Source: Candidatus Altarchaeota archaeon
Lineage (GTDB): Archaea; SpSt-1190
NCBI GenBank assembly: GCA_030590165.1
Contig: JAUUZA010000036.1
Span: 1 to 6,198, forward strand
Length of the DNA: 6,198 nt
Direction of reading: 5' to 3'
The notes under the pieces: generated by a model
Databases searched by the model: none
What the model was told of the DNA's origin: nothing
What the model saw: the letters and a program-made list of their open reading frames with translations, nothing else
Program-made: the position numbers and the translations under genes
Part shown: one piece after another, positions 1 to 4,427 of the stretch
How the letters are laid out: each line of letters opens with the position of its first letter
How positions within the stretch are numbered: the stretch's first letter is position 1

Positions 1-2
1 TC

Positions 3-182
3 ATACGACATGAAAAAGATAATAAAAGTAAAATTATGTTCAATAAGCAAGCTGCATTCATGGGAAAAACAATGTTAGTCGATACCTATGATTTGAGTCC
101 AATGGGGGCCATTGTCTTAGACATAGTGGATTTCGGAGATGAATTTGTAAAATGGCTCACTGGATACGAGAGAAATCTATAA
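3..182 (+). CDS. 3' end of an unrecognised protein-coding gene (5' truncated by the window)
   Basis: An open frame runs from the window edge to a TAA at 180-182 and gives 59 residues. It contains the stretch KTMLVDTYDLSPMGAIVLDI and ends in WLTGYERNL. I do not recognise the family. The alternation of hydrophobic residues with D and G looks like folded protein rather than a chance frame, and the other plus-strand frames close early here. An ATG at 36 could begin a 48-residue protein, but the frame stays open upstream of it, so a truncated longer gene is more likely. Its last 26 bases overlap the 3' end of the DP1 gene on the other strand, a tail-to-tail arrangement. Function is unknown. Confidence refers only to its being a real gene. 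Confidence 0.5.
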   Translation: MRHEKDNKSKIMFNKQAAFMGKTMLVDTYDLSPMGAIVLDIVDFGDEFVKWLTGYERNL

Positions 183-1605
183 TCTTTGAGTTACCATCAC
201 TCAAATTCATTACAATAAATTGACCTGGTGTTGGTTCGTGACCTAATTTTTCTTGAAAGTCAGTAATATTCTGAAATGTTCCACTCGAAACTAATTTCAC
301 TCCCTTGTATGAACTAAGACTAACATTATGAATATGACCAGTATGAAAAACATGTGGAACTTTATTTATTACCATGAAATCTTGTTTGTCTGGGAAAATT
401 TTGTTTTTTCCAAAAATTGGAGAAAGGTGCCTCTTTTTCAATAATTGAATTTGAGCTAAATAAGGCCTATGATATGCATTATTACGAATGGATTCAATTG
501 CATCAATCACACCATCAAAACTTGTACCATGATACATCAAAATATTAATACCTTCAACATCAATCCAAGATGGATTTGAATATACTTCTAAATTATCAAT
601 TTTTTTTAGTGGTTTTCCAAAAACTTCAGGAAAAACTGGTTGTGGTTCTGAATCACGGTTGGGGTCATGATTCCCACTTATTACAAAAATTTTAACATCA
701 TGTCTAATCTGTTTCATATATTTAGCAAAGACCTCCATTTGTTCTTCAACTGTTTCAATGTCGAGATGTTCATTTTGTTTGTAATACATCCCAACTCCAT
801 CTACAACATCACCAGCAATAAACACATATTTGACTTCTTTATGTTCCTTTAACCATGAAATAAATCTTTCCCAGAGTTCAACCATAAATTTTTTTGAGCC
901 AACATGTAAATCAGAAATAAAAACAGCATAAGGACGCTCTCCAACCGGCCAAGTAATAGGAGTTATTTCTGGAAAAAATATAGCGTTTGCAAATAAAATT
1001 CCCCCACCAGTTCCAGGAAATCCTTTAATCCCAATAACTTCATCACAAACTATATCCCCTCTTTCAGGAATTGTTGTTGGAATTAAAATTGTAATTGAAC
1101 CTGACAAATCTTCAACAGTAAGAAAACGCCTGCCGTCCTTATTTTCTCTAATATTTCTAACCATCCCAATTATACTCAACTCTTCCCTAGTTTTAATCCG
1201 TGAAATTTGTGAAATAGAAATTGTGTTTTTCATTTGTGGTCTCTTCCACAAAAGTTGAGAAAGTGCACGATATCTATATGTAAAATGAGATATGAAATTT
1301 CCTGGTGTGACTGGGTCCCAATTTAAATAAGTTTTAAGTGCTCTATATTTTTGACCATCTAATTTTGTGTTATTTTGGAATAAATCATCTTTTTCAGCGA
1401 CATAAGTATTATTTTTTAGATTATGAAGAAAAGTTGATGTTATTTCACTTGGAATCTTATCCATTGCAAGAAGTTTATCCATAAGAAGTGAATCTGAACT
1501 CAAAAAACTAAAAGCCTCTTCATAAATTACACGAACTCCTCTTTGAAAAATTCTTTCAACTTTTTCCCTATTTGAATCTTGTTTCATAAATGCTTCGAGT
1601 CCCAT
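157..1605 (-). CDS. polB: DNA polymerase D (PolD/Pol II) small subunit DP1, Mre11-like 3'-5' exonuclease
   Basis: This is the proofreading subunit of the archaeal replicative polymerase PolD; it pairs with the catalytic large subunit DP2, which is not in the window. Residues 1-120 are a mostly helical N-terminal region. About 125-215 form an OB fold (RRFLTVEDLSGSITILIP at 159-176). About 225-460 form a calcineurin-like phosphoesterase domain. All its metal-site motifs are present: SDLHVGS (D232, H234), GDVVD (D266), GNHD (N312, H313), YHG (H359) and GHIH (H424, H426). The exonuclease site therefore looks intact, unlike the inactivated eukaryotic B subunits. At 482 residues it lies at the short end of the family, through a brief N-terminal region. 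The ATG at 1605 has GGTGG seven bases upstream, which supports it over the in-frame ATG at 1587. It overlaps the cdc6 stop by one base (TAATG), so the two are probably co-transcribed and translationally coupled. Archaeal symbols vary (polB, dp1, polD1). Confidence 0.96.
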   Translation of the reverse strand: MGLEAFMKQDSNREKVERIFQRGVRVIYEEAFSFLSSDSLLMDKLLAMDKIPSEITSTFLHNLKNNTYVAEKDDLFQNNTKLDGQKYRALKTYLNWDPVTPGNFISHFTYRYRALSQLLWKRPQMKNTISISQISRIKTREELSIIGMVRNIRENKDGRRFLTVEDLSGSITILIPTTIPERGDIVCDEVIGIKGFPGTGGGILFANAIFFPEITPITWPVGERPYAVFISDLHVGSKKFMVELWERFISWLKEHKEVKYVFIAGDVVDGVGMYYKQNEHLDIETVEEQMEVFAKYMKQIRHDVKIFVISGNHDPNRDSEPQPVFPEVFGKPLKKIDNLEVYSNPSWIDVEGINILMYHGTSFDGVIDAIESIRNNAYHRPYLAQIQLLKKRHLSPIFGKNKIFPDKQDFMVINKVPHVFHTGHIHNVSLSSYKGVKLVSSGTFQNITDFQEKLGHEPTPGQFIVMNLSDGNSKIIDFSRIQ

Positions 1606-2789
1606 TAAATTTCCACCAAAAGTTGTTCAATGTCGTCTTTAATATTTCCTCCGATTTTCAGTTCAACAACTTTAGTTCGTCCATACCTACCCCTAGATAT
1701 AACACTTGTACCCACAACCCCAGAGGACTCAAACTCACCTAAAATATCAAGAACTCGCCTCATAGTAAGTCCCTTAGCTCCAATTTTTGAAACATTTTCA
1801 ATATACTTATTATAAATTTCTCTAGTATACACAACCGGTTTGTCAAGCTCAATTATAGCTTTTAAAACATTTTTTTGATGTTCTGGAAGAGTTTTTACAA
1901 ATGAAATAATTTGATCTGTATTAAATTTCCCAATTGCAACTTCAACATGTTTTCTTAAGACTTTATTTGAGGCTTCACGCTCCGCAATCTCCGCAGAAAT
2001 TCTTAGGAGTTCAATGGCTCGCCTAACGTCACCATGATTTTTGGCAGCGGACGCAGCACAAAGTAAAATTACTGAATCATTAATTGCACCTGGCGAAAAC
2101 GAAATATTACTTCTATCTTGGAGTATGTCTTTGATTTGATTTGCATTATACGGCGAAAAAATAATTTCTTCTTCTGAAAGACTTGATTTTGTCTTAGCAT
2201 CAAGATGACTCATTATACTCAAATCATTAGTTATACCTATGATTGAAAGTTTTGAATTTTTGAGTTCTGAATTAATTCTTGAAAGAGTATAAATTGTATT
2301 TGGGCTTTTTTCAATTAAAACATCAATTTCATCAAGAGCTAAGATGTAAACTGCAGGTTTACTGTCGAGTGCTTTTATCATTCTATCAAAAACTGAACTC
2401 GTAGGAATACCAGTATCTGGAATAAAATCTCCCATCCTCCTACAAAGATAAGCATAAAGTCTATACTCAGTATCTGCTATTTTTTTCAAGCCAGAATTAA
2501 CATATAAAAATTTTACTGGAATATTTTTATCTTGAGCTATTTTTTGGAGTTGTGAACCGACATATTGAACTACTGCTGTCTTTCCAGTTCCAGGTCTCCC
2601 ATATAAAAACACATTCGAAGGATTTTCAAGTCGTAGTGAAGGTGCTAAAATTTGAGCTAAATGCTTAATATGATTTTCACGGTGTGGTAAAACATCTGGT
2701 AAATATGAAGATTGTAAAAAATCTTTCCTTGCAAAAATTACACTCCCAGACGCATAAAAATTGAATATTTTTTCTATATCTGTTTTCAC
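1605..2789 (-). CDS. cdc6: Orc1/Cdc6 replication initiator (AAA+ ATPase with winged helix)
   Basis: It binds origin repeats (ORB boxes), melts or remodels origin DNA and recruits the MCM helicase. With the GTG start it has 394 residues, typical for the family. Residue numbers here count from the upstream TTG at 2804; subtract five for the GTG start. Walker A is GRPGTGKT (69-76), Walker B LALDEID (155-161), sensor 1 IIGITND (188-194) and sensor 2 GDVRRAIELLR (258-268). Residues from about 300 form the winged helix, with wing RGRYGRT (371-377). The usual DxRvkSS of box VII reads DAKTKSS, with Lys at 204 in place of Arg. Start: no ATG is in frame. TTG 2804 would give five extra residues. GTG 2789 lies where a leaderless mRNA would begin, about 26 bases downstream of the centre of a TATA-like box, so I prefer it. 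It is the first gene of an operon with DP1 and faces away from the candidate origin. Confidence 0.96.
   Translation of the reverse strand: MKTDIEKIFNFYASGSVIFARKDFLQSSYLPDVLPHRENHIKHLAQILAPSLRLENPSNVFLYGRPGTGKTAVVQYVGSQLQKIAQDKNIPVKFLYVNSGLKKIADTEYRLYAYLCRRMGDFIPDTGIPTSSVFDRMIKALDSKPAVYILALDEIDVLIEKSPNTIYTLSRINSELKNSKLSIIGITNDLSIMSHLDAKTKSSLSEEEIIFSPYNANQIKDILQDRSNISFSPGAINDSVILLCAASAAKNHGDVRRAIELLRISAEIAEREASNKVLRKHVEVAIGKFNTDQIISFVKTLPEHQKNVLKAIIELDKPVVYTREIYNKYIENVSKIGAKGLTMRRVLDILGEFESSGVVGTSVISRGRYGRTKVVELKIGGNIKDDIEQLLVEI
1613..1617 (-). promoter_or_regulatory. Shine-Dalgarno site of the DP1 gene
   Basis: GGTGG on the minus strand lies seven bases before the DP1 ATG, inside the last codons of cdc6. 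It resembles the archaeal GGTGA/GGAGG motif that pairs with the 3' end of 16S rRNA. It fixes the DP1 start at 1605. Confidence 0.75.
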
Positions 2790-2809
2790 ATCTCTATTAC
2801 ACAAAAAAA

Positions 2810-2826
2810 GTTTATATTTGTTTGTC
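2810..2826 (-). promoter_or_regulatory. Probable TATA/BRE promoter of cdc6-DP1
   Basis: Read on the minus strand, GACAAACAAATATAAAC gives an A-rich BRE-like stretch followed by a TATA-like box (AATATAAA, 2818-2811). The box occupies roughly -29 to -22 from the GTG at 2789, the spacing expected if transcription starts at the start codon. No ribosome-binding motif precedes the GTG, which fits a leaderless mRNA. An ORB-like dyad begins two bases upstream of the BRE-like stretch, so an initiator bound there could block TBP/TFB. Confidence 0.5.
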
Positions 2827-2827
2827 G

Positions 2828-2900
2828 TTCCTATGGCATTACTTCCTTTGGAACATAACCTTCATTTCCTATGGAACCTCCCCTTAATTTCTAATGGAAC
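2828..2900 (+). repeat. Four direct ORB-like dyads (left arm of candidate origin)
   Basis: Copies are TTCCTATGGCA (2828-2838), TTCCTTTGGAA (2843-2853), TTCCTATGGAA (2866-2876) and TTCTAATGGAA (2889-2899). The last three are each followed by C and start exactly 23 bp apart, close to two helical turns, which would place bound proteins on one face of the DNA. The second and third match TTCCnnTGGAA perfectly; the first and fourth each differ at one position. A CCTCCCC tract follows the third copy (2877-2883). The G-tract of classical ORBs follows the dyad on the same strand, so this tract has the opposite strand sense. Confidence 0.75.
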
Positions 2901-2930
2901 TTTTTTTAAAAATATTTATCGATTTAAATC

Positions 2931-2944
2931 TTTCAATATTGAAA
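2931..2944. repeat. 14-bp perfect palindrome, copy 1
   Basis: TTTCAATATTGAAA is a perfect palindrome at the left edge of the A/T segment. A copy with one mismatch lies at 3032-3045. The sequence differs from the ORB-like dyad, so a second protein may bind it. The adjacent winged-helix gene product is the obvious candidate, by inference only. Confidence 0.5.
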
Positions 2945-3001
2945 AAATTATATATAGATATTACTATATAGATATAATATTAATATATAATATATACATA
3001 T
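2945..3001. other. A/T-only segment, candidate DNA unwinding element
   Basis: Only 5 of the 60 bases at 2941-3000 are G or C. The segment includes an 11-bp direct repeat, TATATAGATAT, at 2951-2961 and 2965-2975 (14-bp period), followed by a TAATATATAATATATA run. Low melting stability and a position between opposed ORB-like sites fit the role of a duplex unwinding element. No convincing frame or start codon reads through it. Confidence 0.6.
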
Positions 3002-3013
3002 GTTCCATAAGAA
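3002..3013 (-). repeat. Inverted ORB-like dyad (right arm of candidate origin)
   Basis: On the minus strand this reads TTCTTATGGAAC. It differs by one base from the fourth left-hand copy (TTCTAATGGAAC) and by one from the third (TTCCTATGGAAC). Its inverted orientation and its place on the far side of the A/T segment give the usual arrangement of initiator sites facing a melting region. Confidence 0.6.
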
Positions 3014-3031
3014 ACCAAGGACTGTGTGTTT

Positions 3032-3045
3032 TTTCCATATTGAAA
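3032..3045. repeat. 14-bp palindrome, copy 2, abutting the winged-helix gene promoter
   Basis: TTTCCATATTGAAA matches the copy at 2931-2944 at 13 of 14 positions and starts 101 bp after it. It ends just before the TATA-like box of the 3076 gene and covers the BRE position, a place where a bound repressor would block transcription. Confidence 0.45.
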
Positions 3046-3055
3046 ATTTTTTAAA
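3042..3055 (+). promoter_or_regulatory. Probable BRE/TATA promoter of the winged-helix gene
   Basis: GAAAA (BRE-like, 3042-3046) is followed by TTTTTTAAA (3047-3055), which begins 29 bases before the ATG at 3076. There is no ribosome-binding motif before the ATG (AAATCAAATAAAAAT), so a leaderless mRNA is likely. The box is a weak match to the archaeal TATA consensus. Confidence 0.4.
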
Positions 3056-3075
3056 CTCTTAAATCAAATAAAAAT

Positions 3076-3567
3076 ATGAAATTCGGTTTAATATTAAATG
3101 GGCCTGTTGAAGACCTTAAATTTAGGGCTAATAAACTCAATCCAAATGTTCCTCTAATTATTATTGATGAAAATACTTATGATGATGTAGACCTTTTTGT
3201 TGTATTTGTTTTTGAACCCTTTAGAAAAAAGGCAGAGCATTTCAATGAACTTCGTTTACAAAAGAAAATTTCACCTTTTGCAATAATGGAATTTCCTCTT
3301 CATAAAGTTAGACCTATAGTAAAAAATTCAGTTAGGTCAAGAATAGTAGAAATATTAAAAGACGGAAAGGCATATGGATATCAAATTTTTAAAAAATATA
3401 AAGAAAGATATGGTAAAATTTCAATTAGATTAATTTATTATCATTTACAAAAAGGTGAAAAAGATGGTTTATTTGAGAAGGTTGAAATTGAAGAAAAGTC
3501 AGGAAATTTTTCTTGGGGTGGAACGGTTAAACACAAATATTACAAATTAAAGTTCCTTGTGGATTAG
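3076..3567 (+). CDS. Small protein with C-terminal PadR-like winged helix, origin-linked, function unknown
   Basis: It encodes 163 residues with no membrane segment or signal peptide. The N-terminal part (1-80) alternates strands and charged helices (MKFGLILNGP; VPLIIIDENT; VDLFVVFVFEPF) and looks like a small alpha/beta domain that I do not recognise. Residues 86-158 resemble a PadR-type winged helix: RIVEILKDGKAYGYQIFKKY, then ISIRLIYYHLQKGEKDGLFEKV as recognition helix and following turn, then a wing with KHKYYKL. DNA binding is therefore likely; whether it is a regulator or a replication factor is open. It is transcribed away from the candidate origin, divergently from cdc6, and one of two related palindromes touches its promoter, so autoregulation is plausible. 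Its last 21 bases overlap the 3' end of the opposing membrane-protein gene. No other upstream start is in frame close by, and base use matches the neighbours. Confidence 0.85.
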   Translation: MKFGLILNGPVEDLKFRANKLNPNVPLIIIDENTYDDVDLFVVFVFEPFRKKAEHFNELRLQKKISPFAIMEFPLHKVRPIVKNSVRSRIVEILKDGKAYGYQIFKKYKERYGKISIRLIYYHLQKGEKDGLFEKVEIEEKSGNFSWGGTVKHKYYKLKFLVD

Positions 3568-4410
3568 GAAATTTCCAATTATGGCGGGAAGCCAGAGGTT
3601 GAAGAATCTAAAAACAAAAACACCACCAACTGCGGCGGTTTGATTTACTCCAAGACTGATAAGGTATGCTGGAACGGCCACCTCATAAAAACCTATACCT
3701 GCTATTGTTGGTGTTGTGGTCATTATTCCTATTCCCATTATTAGTGCTTTTAATCCGTTTACAAAACTACTACCAGTAGCAACACTTAATGCGGCGGCGC
3801 TTGAGAAAAATTGAATAAAACTAATAATTAAAAGAAAAAAGATAGACCGGACATTCAAAAGGGATTTGAGATTTTCACTAAAATCTTTCAAAATATTAAG
3901 AAATTTTATATTGGGAATTTTATGAGAAAATTTTACAAATAAAAAGGTGAGAAGTAGTAAGATACAGAGAGCAATAAAAAGAAAAATATTGTATTGACCA
4001 AGAAAAAGTGCAAACATAATTCCAGTCACAAAAAGACTAATAACAATTTCACCGACATAGGCCGTCATTGCTTGAGACAAAATAATTCCTTTCTTTTTAA
4101 GATAATAAATTTTTATAGAATCACTAAATCTTATCATAGAAAAAACAGGAGAAAGGGAAATAAAATAACACTTAAATACAGTCCAAAAATTGATTAAACC
4201 TCCTTGTTTTTTAATTAAATACTTTAAACGGAAGGTCCCTACAATTACTGAAAGGAGAATAAACAAAAAAGTTAATAGGATACTTAGATTTAATTGTATT
4301 GCATAATAAAAACTTTCCACTAATATTTCTCGATACCTATATATTCCAAAAGGTATTAAAACCCCTAGTATCAGCTTAAGCCATTGCACATGAAATAGTG
4401 CATGACGCAT
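3547..4410 (-). CDS. Flippase-like integral membrane protein (UPF0104 / LPG synthase TM-domain, AglD-type)
   Basis: The 287 residues are almost entirely hydrophobic, with about eight likely membrane segments (around 11-25, 41-62, 75-92, 117-137, 140-161, 188-208, 215-235 and 258-283). The C-terminal signature TTPTIAGIGFYEVAVPAYLI, followed by GVNQTAAVGGVFVFRFFNLW, is that of the COG0392 family. This family covers the membrane part of bacterial lysylphosphatidylglycerol synthases and the archaeal AglD/AglR proteins, which are linked to dolichol-sugar handling in N-glycosylation. The soluble synthase domain is absent, so a role in moving or modifying lipid-linked molecules is the best guess; substrate unknown. 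The ATG at 4410 has no ribosome-binding site. The in-frame GTG at 4389 has TTTTTTAAA starting 29 bases upstream, as for the 3076 gene, and would give a 280-residue protein beginning just before the first membrane segment. Either start is possible. It overlaps the winged-helix gene at its 3' end and is divergent from rpl3. Confidence 0.87.
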   Translation of the reverse strand: MRHALFHVQWLKLILGVLIPFGIYRYREILVESFYYAIQLNLSILLTFLFILLSVIVGTFRLKYLIKKQGGLINFWTVFKCYFISLSPVFSMIRFSDSIKIYYLKKKGIILSQAMTAYVGEIVISLFVTGIMFALFLGQYNIFLFIALCILLLLTFLFVKFSHKIPNIKFLNILKDFSENLKSLLNVRSIFFLLIISFIQFFSSAAALSVATGSSFVNGLKALIMGIGIMTTTPTIAGIGFYEVAVPAYLISLGVNQTAAVGGVFVFRFFNLWLPAIIGNFLIHKEL

Positions 4411-4417
4411 TTAAAAA

Positions 4418-4422
4418 AGTGA
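4418..4422 (+). promoter_or_regulatory. Shine-Dalgarno-like site of rpl3
   Basis: AGTGA, a partial match to the archaeal GGTGA motif, lies five bases before the ATG at 4428. It favours this start over the in-frame GTG at 4398, which would add ten residues not typical of uL3 N-termini. Confidence 0.5.
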
Positions 4423-4427
4423 TAAAT

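Larger units (their letters stand above)
2826..3046. other. Candidate chromosomal replication origin (oriC)
   Basis: This non-coding stretch lies between the divergent cdc6 and winged-helix genes and has the parts of an archaeal origin. Four direct copies of a TTCCnnTGGAA-type dyad lie on the left (2828-2899), one inverted copy lies on the right (3003-3013), and an almost pure A/T segment lies between them (2945-3001). Archaeal origins commonly lie beside orc1/cdc6, and in Pyrococcus the neighbouring genes include the PolD subunits, as here. The dyad resembles the mini-ORB core TTCCAGTGGAAAC. That the Orc1 of this genome uses these sites is inference; no activity can be read from the sequence. 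Confidence 0.72.

Noticed and set aside
667-852. Short plus-strand frame opposite DP1, with similar ones at 1630-1815 (opposite cdc6) and 3994-4197 (opposite the flippase-like gene)
   Set aside because: Each lies wholly inside a well-conserved gene on the other strand, and its translation reflects that gene read backwards. None has a convincing ribosome-binding site.
2828-2900. Evenly spaced repeats as a CRISPR array
   Set aside because: The repeat unit is an 11-bp dyad and the gaps are 4 to 12 bases, too short for CRISPR repeats and spacers. There are no cas genes nearby.
2761-3054. A 97-codon plus-strand open frame across the cdc6 start and the intergenic region
   Set aside because: It covers the repeats and the A/T segment, its translation is low-complexity (strings of I, Y, F), and it overlaps the conserved N-terminus of Orc1/Cdc6 on the other strand. 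It is a chance frame.
3388-3398. TTTTTAAAAAA inside the winged-helix gene as an internal promoter
   Set aside because: It encodes lysine-rich protein sequence in an AT-rich gene, and no start codon lies at the right distance in a real frame.
4385-4402. TGCAC...GTGCA inverted repeat before rpl3 as an autoregulatory hairpin
   Set aside because: A five-pair stem with an eight-base loop inside the start region of the membrane-protein gene is well within chance, and it does not resemble a known uL3 or uL4 rRNA-mimic site.
4398-4427. GTG start giving uL3 ten extra N-terminal residues
   Set aside because: uL3 normally begins shortly before the GSLQFSPRKRA segment, and the ATG at 4428 has an SD-like AGTGA at proper spacing.
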